This document shows, one piece after another, positions 12,001 through 61,092 of a stretch of DNA of 64,000 nt. Below the pieces are notes generated by a model, which worked only from the letters and a program-made list of their open reading frames with translations, did not search any database and was not told the DNA's origin. The first letter of the stretch is position 1; each line of letters opens with the position of its first letter. Where the stretch lies: positions 12,832,703-12,896,702 of the forward strand of contig OZ024790.1 of the NCBI GenBank assembly GCA_964017065.1, written 5' to 3'. The DNA is from Haliclona indistincta. Its lineage: Eukaryota > Porifera > Demospongiae > Haplosclerida > Chalinidae. Both the position numbers and the translations under genes were made by a program.

Positions 12001-15000
12001 CGCCACTACATATGACCACATACATATCAAGGACCAGCTAATGTCAGGCAGCACTACACATGACCACATACATATCAAGGATCAGCTAATGTCAGACAGC
12101 ACTACATATGACCACATACATATCAAGGATCAGCTAATGTCAGGCAGCACTACATATGACCACATACATATCAAGGATCAGCTAATGTCAGGCAGCACTA
12201 CATATGACCACATACATATCAAGGATCAGCTAATGTCAGGCAGCACTACATATGACCACATACATATCAAGGACCAGCTAATGTCAGGCGGCACTACATA
12301 TGACCACATACATATCAAGGATCAGCTAATGTCAGGCAGCACTACATATGACCACATACATATCAAGGATCAGCTAATGTCAGGCAGCACTACATATGAC
12401 CACATACATATCAAGGACCAGCTAATGTCAGGCAGCACTACATATGAGCACATACATATCAAGGATCAGCTAATGTCAGGCGGCACTACATATGACCACA
12501 TACATATCAAGGATCAGCTAATGTCAGGCGGCACTACATATGACCACATACATATCAAGGATCAGCTAATGTCAGGCAGCACTACATATGAGCACATACA
12601 TATCAAGGATCAGCTAATGTCAGGCAGCACTACATATGAGCACATACATATCAAGGATCAGCTAATGTCAGGCGGCACTACATATGACCACATACATATC
12701 AAGGATCAGCTAATGTCAGGCAGCACTACATATGACCACATACATATCAAGGATCAGCTAATGTCAGGCGGCACTACATATGACCACATACATATCAAGG
12801 ACCAGCTAATGTCAGGCGGCACTACATATGACCACATACATATCAAGGACCAGCTAATGTCAGGCAGCACTACATATGACTACATATGACCACATACATA
12901 TCAAGGACCAGCTAATGTCAGGCGGCACTACATATGACCACATACATATCAAGGACCAGCTAATGTCAGGCGGCACTACATATGACCACATACATATCAA
13001 GGATCAGCTAATGTCAGGCAGCACTACATATGACCACATACATATCAAGGACCAGCTAATGTCAGGCGGCACTACATATGACCACATACATATCAAGGAT
13101 CAGCTAATGTCAGGCAGCACTACATATGACCACATACATATCAAGGACCAGCTAATGTCAGGCGGCACTACATATGACCACATACATATCAAGGATCAGC
13201 TAATGTCAGGCAGCACTACATATGACCACATACATATCAAGGATCAGCTAATGTCAGGCAGCACTACATATGACCACATACATATCAAGGATCAGCTAAT
13301 GTCAGGCAGCACTACATATGACCACATGCATATCAAGGATCAGCTAATGTCAGGCAGCACTACATATGACCACATACATATCAAGGATCAGCTAATGTCA
13401 GGCGGCACTACATATGACCACATACATATCAAGGATCAGCTAATGTCAGGCAGCACTACATATGACCACATACATATCAAGGATCAGCTAATGTCAGGCA
13501 GCACTACATATGACCACATACATATCAAGGATCAGCTAATGTCAGGCAGCACTACATATGACCACATACATATCAAGGATCAGCTAATGTCAGGCAGCAC
13601 TACATATGACCACATACATATCAAGGATCAGCTAATGTCAGGCAGCACTACATATGACCACATACATATCAAGGATCAGCTAATGTCAGGCAGCACTACA
13701 TATGACCACATACATATCAAGGATCAGCTAATGGCTGAGGTGCAATGAGCATAAACATACTGCATAGCAAGAAATTTTGAAAGGTCAAAATTTTAGAACA
13801 AGCAGACAGCTTTATCAGAATGTTTTAACCTCAAGCATCAGGACACTTTTACATTTTGTACTTTGAGGTTGTTATATAAATTTCTGAGTTCATGTCACTT
13901 TTATTCAAGTTGTGCTATATCAGTTAGTGCAAGATTGGTAAGACGGATTGACACTGGACTCTTGACTAGTCATCTATACAATCATGCTGCTGTTAGGTTC
14001 TGCTTCTTTAGAAGAAAATTCAGCTAGAATATTCATGAAGTCATAGTGAATAGCCTCATCTTGACACCACATCATGTGATGGTATGAATGTGCTTTTAGT
14101 AAGTGCCATAATTATTGTAATTCTGTGAATATTGTTATGATTATGATGTGAGTGTAGGGTGGTGTAAAACCAGCCTGGGGTCATAGCCAGAATATGTCAA
14201 GCCTTGATGCTAGTTGACACATTATCATACATAGTATTGCTGAAAGCTCACCAAAAAACCCGCTATACGGTGGTTGATATAAAGTATCTGTTATGACTCA
14301 CCAAACATGATGTTGTAGGGGGACTCTCCATGCATGTCAGCTACATCAACAGTACTAGGGAACACCTTCAAGTGAGAAACTATAATAGTGATGTTGGTAT
14401 ATACCTGTCTCATCACTCACCTTAACATATCCACCACCGCAGTCAATCTTCTGCTCATGTTTGACAGTGAACTGTACCACAAGTGTCTTGTCTTTGTTTG
14501 TGAATTTGTCAAATGATGCAGTGCGTCCATAGAAATGAGCGTCTTGGCTAGTTTGAATACCTATAACATGATATTGACAATAATAATGATCTCCTATTTA
14601 TACTGTTACCAAAGTGATCAGCTTAACACTTGATAACGGAACTATCAATAGACGGCAAATACTATCTAAGATACATAACTTGCCCTCGCTATGCTAAGTC
14701 GTCAAAACAACTTCCTTTAATTTATACACTCTCAAATAGGATATTATGATAATAAACTCGTTTCATTATAAACATTCAGTATATGAGCTTTCAAGTCTAG
14801 TCAGAAAAAAAAACACTTCAAAAGCAGTACTGTGCATCTTCCAAATATTATGCAATTTTCCGTACTGTGCTGTTGGCTGACATTGAGAAGCTTTAGTGAG
14901 AAGCTGAATGACAAGGTGTCGAATGTTTGGAAGAAATATGGTAGCTTGGTATGCTAATGGTTGTTGTTGCTGTGTTACAATCTGTTGAGCTACAATAGAC

Positions 15001-15739
15001 AACTCGTTGCTATCACACGCCTTGCTACTCTCCTGTACATAGCCGATTAGGCCAATAATATATAACTATAAGCCATCATGCACTGACATCAGCTCCTTTG
15101 CTAGCCAACAGGTAATGCTGAGACACCACATGCTAATCTATTTGATGCACTTCTTGTATACTCAGAGAGTTGGGCAGTAATAGTATACTCTACAGCCAAA
15201 ATTAGTGTAAATCCCTTATCTACACCGATTGGTTTCTACGAGTAAGCTATTATCAGTGAAAAAACAAAATCAATCTGATAAGGTTACTCTCAGAGAGTAG
15301 GTGTGTCAACTAAAATAAAACACACGTTTGGATATGTACAACATTATGACGAACCTTTGTCTTTGTCTGCATCTCCATAAAACTTTCCAGCAGTCCACTT
15401 AAGTGTACCAAGATCTGACTTGTGCTTAGATTGTACCCATCTGTCCTCCCAACCCTCTGTGATGGAAAGGAATTGATACAACAGTAGGTTGACAAGATGA
15501 AGAATGAAAGGAAGGAAGCGTGTATTGATGATGATAAGATGGGTGAACATATCGGGGATTGTGTAATAAATCAGAGATTGAACGGTAACATGCAATCCCA
15601 ATATCTTTAGCTAACACATGTTTATTCTATGGTAGTGAGAAACAGGAGACTCACCATCAGCAAATGTCTCCTTGAAGTAGATGGTCGGCTCCGCTAATGC
15701 GACCACTACTAACGCTAGCATCAACACGATGGTCCTCAT
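9065..15739 (-). CDS. CALR: Calreticulin (complete, 11 exons)
   Basis: ER-lumenal lectin chaperone and Ca2+ store protein. Exons in coding order: 15655-15739, 15355-15456, 14421-14560, 14302-14365, 11541-11635, 11143-11352, 10942-11055, 10743-10886, 9777-9896, 9613-9723, 9065-9142. They total 420 aa, within the usual size. The ATG at 15739 opens a short hydrophobic signal peptide, then [12 protein letters not shown], the usual mature start. Diagnostic pieces are [43 protein letters not shown]-domain A repeats ([13 protein letters not shown]) and B repeats ([17 protein letters not shown]), then an acidic/lysine C-domain ending in KDEL and TGA. The lectin-domain cysteines are present. One intron (11636-14301) is swollen by a 2-kb minisatellite and another holds a hAT element. 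No frame breaks seen. Confidence 0.98.
9918..10667. mobile_element. 750-bp hAT transposon derivative
   Basis: Starts CAGGGGGTGCCAG and ends CTGGTACCCCCTG. Inverted similarity extends inward (CCGACCCCAGGCC type). A perfect 8-bp target duplication TTGTATAT lies at 9910-9917 and 10668-10675; 8 bp and CAGGG ends are hAT hallmarks. On the plus strand about 10240-10340 reads [16 protein letters not shown] and ends at a GGTGAGT donor, like the first coding exon of a hAT transposase. The rest is missing, so this looks like an internal-deletion derivative. It sits in a calreticulin intron. Family from ends and duplication; the exon reading is inference. Confidence 0.85.
11656..13732. repeat. 48-bp minisatellite, about 43 copies, in CALR intron
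   Basis: Unit is AATGTCAGGCGGCACTACAT followed by ATGACCACATACATATCAAGGATCAGCT. Unit length is divisible by three, so the plus strand stays open for about 1.2 kb and then 0.87 kb, broken once by an irregular unit near 12876. This is antisense to calreticulin and has no gene-like context. The array stops 20 bp from the acceptor of the exon ending at 11635. Copies differ mainly at GGC/AGC and GAT/GAC positions. Confidence 0.96.
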
Positions 15740-15953
15740 GGCTGGCGACTAAACGACGACTACCCTGTGTACCCGGGAAGAGCTGAGAAAGGGGCCGAGA
15801 ACTTTCTACAAGTGGTAATAGGAGGCCGGTTTATTTGAGCATGCACGAGATACCAAAACACGCATGCGTTAGGAGAGCGTGGCCGGTTTTCATTGGTGGT
15901 TTAGGAGGGCGGGGCTCGTTTCTGCATACGTGTACACAACAAATTGAATAAAG
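15740..15953. promoter_or_regulatory. Compact XPB 3' end / calreticulin promoter interval
   Basis: Only 214 bp separate the XPB stop from the calreticulin ATG, both on the minus strand. The only AATAAA on that strand downstream of XPB is at 15835-15830, 91 bp before the calreticulin ATG. XPB polyadenylation and the calreticulin promoter or 5'UTR therefore probably overlap. The interval is rather GC-rich. No TATA box stands out. Confidence 0.5.
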
Positions 15954-27682
<11,729 letters not shown>

Positions 27683-28521
27683 TTTCGAGTAGTACAAGTA
27701 CTAGTATAGTACTACTAGTAGATAAACAGCACGTGAGAAGGCGGGGTAACCACACCTTCATACCACGTTGCATTATCCCGCCATTCGGCCGCCAAGGTTG
27801 AGCGTGTGTTGACGGTCTAGCCGTCTAGCAACCTGTTCAGGTGCTGCCGAGAGTGCTGTTGGTTCCATCTCAACTGCTCAAGTCGAAACACAAAGTTTCT
27901 GTACTATAAACATTCTGTGAGTCAATGAATCTATTCAGTACATGCAGTGGAAGCTAGCCCTCTTAGAGTACACCCCTCATCCATCTATAATGGAGAATTT
28001 TTGTTGGTTCGATGGTCTCCGCCCTAGAGGGGATCCACTGGTGTCCGCCCTAGAGGGGATCCACTGGTGTCCGCCCTAGAGGCCGGGCTCCACTATAGGA
28101 TTGCTATCTCTCATAGCTAGTTGAGCCTACATGTGGTGTATTGCTAATGTCCAATGATACAGTATCTTGTATTAGCCTAGCTTGGGTGGGCAGGCGTCAA
28201 GCAGCATGTGCTTATCATGTGTTGTGTCATCAAGAACACATAGATCACTGCCTACATGTCATGCTACCATGTGCATGCTGATCACCTACTGTACATACTG
28301 GTGCAGGTTATGTGTTCATTAGAACTTAATTTACTAATGTGTCCATGTGTATTAGCACAATGTGAGCCTTGTTGATACAAGATATTCGCCATTAACTGTA
28401 AATTTGTTACTTGCTTTCTAATATTGAATTTTTCTTACACTCAATTTAAGGAGTAGTCATCACATTTCATCTCATTCTCTTTCAGCTGAGCTGTGAATCT
28501 GTTTGTCACTGGCAATTCGCT
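27683..28521. promoter_or_regulatory. Divergent promoter region XPB / LOTUS-Tudor gene
   Basis: 838 bp lie between the two ATGs, which face away from each other, so both promoters must lie here or in 5' introns. It has a GC-richer patch near the XPB start (27740-27860) and three tandem 26-bp copies of GTCCGCCCTAGAGGGGATCC at about 28016-28093. A TTTCAG|CTGAGC acceptor at 28484-28490 suggests a 5'UTR intron in the Tudor gene; that is inference. Confidence 0.5.
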
Positions 28522-54312
<25,791 letters not shown>

Positions 54313-55026
54313 TAATATTATTGCATAACATTTGGAAATAACAAACTATTATAACCATACAAATCATTATTGTCCTGTTGCCAGTGGTCATGGGAGAAGC
54401 AGACTCTGCTGCTTGCCTCCTTGCCCTTGCATGCTGTACTCCATTACAACAGCTACAAAAACTATCTATCATCGTTACATGCTAGTATATTAGCCTGATG
54501 GTAGTTTGCAGTAATTTAGCTAGTGTGGTCAACCACATACTGATGATGGTGCTGATGTAGAGAACAAGATAATGACATGGTCGAGGTGAAGGATGCATGA
54601 TCACTAACTGACAACACTAGACAACAAGATACTGTTACCATGACAATACATTTTTTGTTCTCTTCAAACAAAAATTGATGTTTAAAGCTTCTCACATGCA
54701 TGTCACCTGACAGATCACATGATAAAGTTTATGAATAATTATTAATAACACACAAAGGGAGTGGGTGCCAAAAATGAAGATACTTGTACTCAAGATTAGT
54801 GAAGAGTTCTTCAACCACTCGTCAATACTCAGAGAAGGCGTGGTCAGCATCCCACCCCTCCTAGTTAACACTTGCATAGTGAATAGACACAAGCATAGGT
54901 TGATAAAAGGCTGACCTCTGCTTGTTCCATGACGGTTCTTCCTCACAGCGGTCTCTCATGGCCGCCTGCTCTTCTCTTCATATACAGCATGATAATACGA
55001 CCAGCAACATGGTCCATGATAGCTGC
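54313..55026. other. Flank between Tudor gene and MULE
   Basis: No recognised gene. On the minus strand, when the MULE and one copy of its 9-bp duplication are removed, open frames run from about 60268 across the joint and stop here (TGA at 54945-54943 in one frame). See the possible interrupted host exon. Confidence 0.4.
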
Positions 55027-55284
55027 AATATTCCAGGCGGTCAACAATCACTGGACTGGACTAGTGGACTGGACTGGTGGACTGGACTGGTGGACTGGAC
55101 TGGCCGGGGACTATTAATTTTAAACAAGCGCGATCGCGCGCGCGCGAAACAGAACGCATGCGTGGCGCGGTGAATGTACAGCAAGCGCAGTACTATAGTA
55201 CTAGTATGTGCTAGTATTATACAGTATTATGTGCATGTGTAATAGCGCGTTAAGGCTAAACTCACAACGCCCTGGCCAGCTACG

Positions 55285-58200
55285 ATGGATGGCAGTCCTG
55301 ATAGCAGTCCCATTTACATATCGTCAGCCGATGTCACTCCCGCAAAGGCGGTCAACAATCACTGGACTGGACCAGTGGACTGGACTGGTGGACTGGACTA
55401 CAAAACAGGAAATTGTGCCCATAATTACTATACTACTAAACCCAAGACCATAAAAACCTTCGCCTAACAGCGCCCAGTATGGACCTAACGGCGCCCAGTA
55501 TTCGCCTAACAGTGCCCAGTATGGACCCATAACAGCACCCAGTATGGGGATCAACCTAAATATTCGCCACCTCACGATCCTTAGTGTTAGAACGCCGGGA
55601 ACGACGATCCTTAGTTTTAAAACGCCGGGAACGACGATTCTTAGTGTTAAAACGCCGGGAACGACGATCCTTAGTGTTAAAACGCCGGGAACGACGATCC
55701 TTAGTGTTAAAACGCCGGGAACGACGATCCTTAGTGTTAAATCGCCCGTTAGCGAATACTGGGCGCCGTTAGGCGAAGGTTTTTAGGGTCTTGGGTTTAG
55801 TAGTATAGTAATTATGGGCGCGGTTTCCTGTTTTGTAGTCCAGTCCACCAGTCCAGTCCACTGGTCCAGTCCAGTGATTGTTGACCGCCTCCCGCAAAGG
55901 CAGTCGTTCTGGTAGACTCAGACGACACGTGGTCAGAATGTAACTCTCCTAGAATTCCCAGCAAATCTAGGTAAGACGATAACATTGTAGTTTATTTATA
56001 CATGTACAATAATTATTATAAGCATGTGTGTAAATTGATCATGTTTATCACTTTTAGAACACCAAAAAGAGTTCTTCACCTGGGTGATTTTGAGCAGGCG
56101 TGGCAAAGGTACATCTAATAATAATATTATTTTACTGTATTGTGGCTGTAAATAATTTTATAGCTGAATGCCTGAATGTGCGTGCATCAGTGGCAATTAT
56201 AATAATATGTGTTACTTGCAGAAGCTTCAAGCAAGACCAGCTGGATGAGGAAAGTGACGTATACGAGATGGGCGACGATGAGGAAAGTGATGTATTCGAG
56301 ATGGGCGACGATGAGGAAAGTGACGTATACGAGATGGGCGACAAAGTGTATACCAGTGAAGGAATCTTACAGATGTTGTTGAATCCTAAGGGAAAAATCT
56401 GCAAAGGCCGTCCTACAACTGTCAACCAGTCCGCAAGTTACATTGTCGATTTAAAGAGCCTTGATCATCCTGATGACATAAGAATCGATGAATATGGCAA
56501 ATGGAAGTATAGTGGTTCTCATGTACATCACTTTCGTGCAGAGAGAATTTTAGACGAAGATGATGACGATGATGGTAATCTAGTATTTGAGCGGGTGCCA
56601 GCCAACACATCAGGAAGTAATGTGTACAAATTACGACGCATTCACTGTAAGCATCCTTCGAATCCAAGCTTTCAGAGATTAATTGCTTTTGTCACAGGTG
56701 AGTTGTCACTCGTTGCTAAGTACATGAATAATCTTATTTTCTTTAGATCCGCAGGGTGATTCTCACCATCTCAGCCTACTCTCTTATCGTATACCAAGTG
56801 GATTTAAACCTGTTGTGATGCCACACGGTAACTCGAAATCAAAGAAGCCGTTTTTCCCCACACTTCCGAGCACAAAAGAGCTGATTGCCCAACAAAGATC
56901 TGGACCAAAGGAAACTGTGAGTATTGTTACTGCAAAAGTCGGTGGCATTGTCAATGCTCGAAGTGCATCAGACCTACCACGTAATGAACGACAGGCTTCA
57001 TATATTCATTGTAAAATGAAACCTCGTGCTAGTTGCCATGGTGATGAGATGTTCCAAATGATACAAGAAGCCAAGGTGGGTGACAGTGCTGGCTTGTTTG
57101 TCAGAGAAACTCGATCGTCCCCTGAGCCAGCCTTTATATTAGCAAGAGAATACCAACTGGACGACCTTGTACGCTTTTGTACAGTCTCTGCTGATTTTTC
57201 AATTTTGACAGTAGATCCTACTTTTAATATTGGAGCTTTCGATGTCACTCCAATAACGTATCGAAATATACTGTTAGAAACAGTTCGATATGGTTCGTCT
57301 CCAGTTTTTATCGGTCCAACAATGATCCATTATCGAAAAACCTTTTCGACATACCTCTTCTTCGCGGCATCTTTGATTGGTTCAAGGCCCGAATTACAAG
57401 GAGTTCGTGCTTTTGGAACTGATGGCGAAAAAGCATTAGCCGATGGATTCAAACACGAATTTCGCTATGCCACACATCTCACTTGCTTTATTCATTTTCG
57501 AAGAAACATCAAACAACAGCTACAAGAGCGTGGGTTTTCGCCTGATGCTATAGTGGAGATAATAGATGATCTGATGGGAACCCAGAAGGGACAAGTCTTT
57601 TTCGAAGGGCTTGTAGATAGTGCATCTGGTACTCAATTCCAGCAAAAGCTGGCAATGTTGAAAGAACGCTGGCAAAAGTTTGATGGTGGTGAATCGTTTT
57701 ATTTATGGTTATGTGAGCATAAAGTTGATATTATTGAGCAGACAATGCTAAAGGAAGTAAGAGAAGATGCTCATCTTGGGTGTCCACCAACTTCGTTTAC
57801 CACTAATGCCAGTGAAACGATCAATTTTGTTCTTAAAAACAAGGTAGACTACAAGGAGTGCCAACTTGTCGAGTTTGTTCAGAAACTCAAACAGGTAGTT
57901 GATGACCAAGAGAAGGAGGTGGAAAAGGCCGTTATACAAAGGGGAAAGTATCGTTTTAAATCTCAATTTAAGCACCTTGAAGTTTCTGAGGTCCAGTGGT
58001 ACAAAATGACTCCACAGCAAAGAAGAAAACACTTAGATCGTGTTGCACGTGCATCAGTCGGTAATGAGCCAAGTTATAGTGTGCCGCCTTCTCTTGCATC
58101 AGACAGTAGTATGCCTGTGCTATCAGTAGATGTTCAACAAGCAGCAAATGAAATTGCAATTCCACTGGCATGCCTGCAGGGAATCTGGACGAAAGCTTCT

Positions 58201-59064
58201 GAGTTACTGACAAGCACGGAAAACATAGTTTCTGCCCCAGGCTGTGATCCTGCAGCAAGGTTAGTAATTAGTCGTACAGGAAAGCGACCTCATCTTGTTC
58301 TACCAACCAAAGCAGGCTATAAATGTGACTCAGACTGTGCAAATTTTAAGGGCCTTGGAATCTGCTCTCACACTGTAGTGGTTGCTCATCTAAATGACCA
58401 GCTATTGCAGTTTGTCAAATCTCTCAAGAAGGCAAAAAAAAAACCGAACATGACAAGTCTTGCTTTGCATGGGATGCCAACTGGAACCGGAAGGAAGGGT
58501 AGCCGTCCACCTAGGAAACGTGCAAAACCATCAACATCCGATGTAGAACAAAGGGTCGAGCGACTTGTGCCAGAAACATCAAGTGTACCTTCTCCCTCTT
58601 TCACCAACTCTTCTACAGACTCGTTCCCAACAGGTACATATACTCCACTAATATTGCCACGCCCATACTATTCACCGTCTCCATTTGGTCAGCCATACCC
58701 ATCACCATATGCTGCACCTTTTCCTTCTGGTTCAGTATGTGGGCCCTCTCAAGAATCTCCCTTTACTCTGGTGTTTATAACAGGAAATATCTCTGTATGC
58801 TCTGGGTGCTCTGGTCGTTACTCAAAACCTGTTGTAGCTCCACACGACATTTGTGTCAAGCACACTGAAATGCGCAGATTTACACTCCCAGATGGAACGC
58901 CTAAGAATAAGTTCGCTCCTGCGTACTACCATGTTCACCTTCATTGCTTACAAATAAACTGGCCTTCGTTTCACGCAATGTCGCTAGTGATAGAACCAGA
59001 AGTCTACTCTCAACTGTCTGACTCACATCTAAATGTACTTCGCACTTTTGGGTGTTACATTTGA
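55285..59064 (+). CDS. MULE transposase with SWIM zinc finger, exon 1 interrupted
   Basis: Catalyses cut-and-paste transposition of the surrounding element. Exons: 55285-55346 plus 55899-55970 (split by a nested element), 56058-56108, 56222-56697, 56747-59064. Without the nested element and one duplication copy the frame is open for about 992 aa. Residues about 375-450 hold the first acidic motif VDPTFN and the second GTDGEKAL, followed by CFIHFRRNI (the C-x2-H typical of MULEs). The third acidic residue is probably in NASETINFVL at about 577. A SWIM finger (C-x3-C ... C-S-H) is at about 747-762. A proline/serine-rich region leads to a C-terminal Cys/His cluster (CSGCSGRY, HLHC). Exon 3 has three tandem acidic SDVYEMGDDEE-type repeats. 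In the present copy translation from the ATG stops within the nested insert, so full-length protein is unlikely. Confidence 0.9.
55347..55889. mobile_element. Nested non-autonomous MULE, 543 bp
   Basis: The ends are the same GGCGGTCAACAATCACTGGA termini as the surrounding MULE. Inverted termini extend beyond 120 bp. A perfect 9-bp duplication TCCCGCAAA lies at 55338-55346 and 55890-55898. The centre holds about six copies of a 30-bp unit (CGCCGGGAACGACGATCCTT...) at 55570-55742. It has no transposase and is inserted after codon 21 of the host element's own transposase. Confidence 0.95.
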
Positions 59065-60065
59065 GAACTTCTCCAGACTCGTGATTGACTATCTCAGATA
59101 CACTATCATGAACATAATTATTATTGTGATCATATGCACACATTGAGACTCAAATCACATCATTATACAGTATTTGATTTGGCATTTAAAATTATGTTAT
59201 GTACGTGTACTTACTCATGCGAGAAAGAGAGTGGAGATAGAACCGAGCTTAGCAACACTTCTCAAGGCAATCAATCCATAACTTGTGTGCTTATTCCAAT
59301 TAGAGCCAAGTTACAAATTGTTGCGCAATACATATTTAACTTGAACAAAATTCATTATGCCAAGACAGTAGCAGAAGCACATAATAGCTTGAAGTTGCAT
59401 TTGAGTATAGGGTGGGCAAATAACAGTTGTTCACTCACATTGCTAGATATGCATGTATCATAATTATAATACAGTTTGTGAAGCTGTAGACGGACATACA
59501 TGTTGCAGTCCGTTTCGACCTAATTGGGTCTCATCAGTACAGCGTATCACATTATGTGTGGGAACCTAGCTGACTGGATAAAAAAGAGACGGACGCACAC
59601 CATAAAACACATGCTAGTCAACTACGGGGCATGCACAATGACTTGTGTTCAGGTCATAATAATCATATTACGTATAGATAGAATAGCTACCACGAATGCA
59701 GGTGTGACTTTCCGACAATCAGAACCATGAATCCGCCGCCCGGGGCACTGCTGAGGCTCAGATGTACGTTGGACGTCTGTATAGGCGAGACAATGTTGAA
59801 ATCGGCCCATGACAGCTGTAGAACGTTCCTCTAGGACGGTGACTGCAAGGGCAGAGTGCCGTACGCACGGTAGGTAGGTTCTAGCTAGAACAACTCGATC
59901 GAGAACAGCGTGCGGGAGGCAAGATTGGGCGGGGTTAAAACGTCGACGGACACGCCTAGATTACACAACAATGCTATGACGTCACTCAGTCCAGTCCACA
60001 TGCAGTCCAGTCCACCAGTCCAGTCCACTAGTCCAGTCCAGTGATTGTTGACCGCCAATATTCCA

Positions 60066-60268
60066 GGGGATCGCGCCTTCATAGTACTCCACCCCGTTCC
60101 ATGAACCACCTTTCTGGCTCTATTCGTTGCCTTACTGTACAATCCTCTAGTCGTGCTCACGTATCCAAGTGCGTTACTGCCGTCCCTTCCTTGCAAAGAA
60201 AGAACCCATGGAAAGACTCCTGCCATACGTGGTTCTTTAGCCACGCCTTCAACATTGATCACACCCAC
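60066..60268 (-). pseudogene. Possible host exon interrupted by the MULE
   Basis: The minus strand is open here (about GVINVEGVAKEPRMAGVFPW onward) and, once the MULE and one 9-bp duplication are removed in thought, stays open across the joint into 55035-54943. Two readings are possible. One is a single frame of about 90 codons. The other uses a 41-nt GT-AG intron and continues as WNGVEYYEGAIPWNIAAIMD with a TGA at 54945-54943. I recognise no family. It could be a broken host gene or chance. Confidence 0.3.
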
Positions 60269-60353
60269 TAGTGTGGCTCATTACTATTCATGCATGTGCA
60301 TTATTATAATTTTGAACAATAAATAAATTATTAGTACTATTGCATGATGGTGA

Positions 60354-61092
60354 CACCTCTCCACTGCTCCACCATCTCCTTCTCCATCACAATCACCATG
60401 GTAACACGTGCATTATGTTCTATTATCACACCATCACTAGCTGACATGCAGTATACCATAGCTACGTACCATCCTCCGGATCCATTGAGGCACAGCAGAG
60501 TAGCCATCGGTATTAGCAGCTATCTACAAACTCAAAAACAGGAGTCAAATATAGCAATACAAGGAGCATGCATGGAACAATAGCTGACCGTTATATGTCG
60601 TGTGGAGGGTAGAATTTGCCGATGGCATTGACCTTCAGAACTTAGAGAAAGAGTCAAATATAGCAATACAAGGAGCATGCATGGAGCAATAGCTGACCGT
60701 TATATGTCGTGTGGGGGGTAGAACTTGCCGATGGCATTGACCTGCAGAACTTAGAGAAAGAGTCAAATATAGCAATACAAGGAGCATGCATGGAGCAATA
60801 GCTGACCGTTGTATGTCGTGTGGGGGGTAGAACTTGCCGATGGCATTGACCTGCAGAACTTAGAGAAAGAGTCAAATATAGCAATACAAGGAGCATGCAT
60901 GGAGCAATAGCTGACCGTTACATGTCGTGTGGAGGGCAGTACTTGCTACAGCTGGTAGTACTTGACCTAAAGTAGCAGCAATGAGAATGTGATGACACCA
61001 TAGTATAACACTGTGTACCATTATACACTGTTACCATGGTGATCGAGGAGGAGATGGTGATGGCGGAGCAGTGGAGAAGTGTCAACAGTGTG
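60354..61092. repeat. 109-bp tandem repeats bracketed by a long inverted repeat
   Basis: About 3.6 copies of a 109-bp unit (GAGTCAAATATAGCAATACA..., 60542-60940). They are flanked by about 60-bp arms, 60354-60412 (CTCTCCACTGCTCCACCATC...CACCATGGTAAC) and its inverse at 61031-61090. No target duplication was identified. It may be a mobile element with internal repeats. Confidence 0.7.

Larger units (their letters stand above)
55036..60056 (+). mobile_element. Complete Mutator-like element (MULE), 5021 bp
   Basis: Both ends start GGCGGTCAACAATCACTGGA and are identical for about 54 bp in inverted orientation. They continue as repeated ACTGGACTGGTGG modules. A perfect 9-bp target duplication AATATTCCA lies at 55027-55035 and 60057-60065; 9 bp is the MULE hallmark. 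Inside is one gene, a MULE/SWIM transposase (55285-59064, +), and about 1 kb of 3' sequence without a recognised gene. A 543-bp non-autonomous relative sits inside the first exon. The ends and duplication are seen directly; assignment to Mutator follows from duplication length plus the transposase. Confidence 0.95.

Noticed and set aside
11657..13748. Long plus-strand frames of 410 and 290 codons
   Set aside because: They are the 48-bp minisatellite read through in frame, antisense in a calreticulin intron, with no unique sequence.
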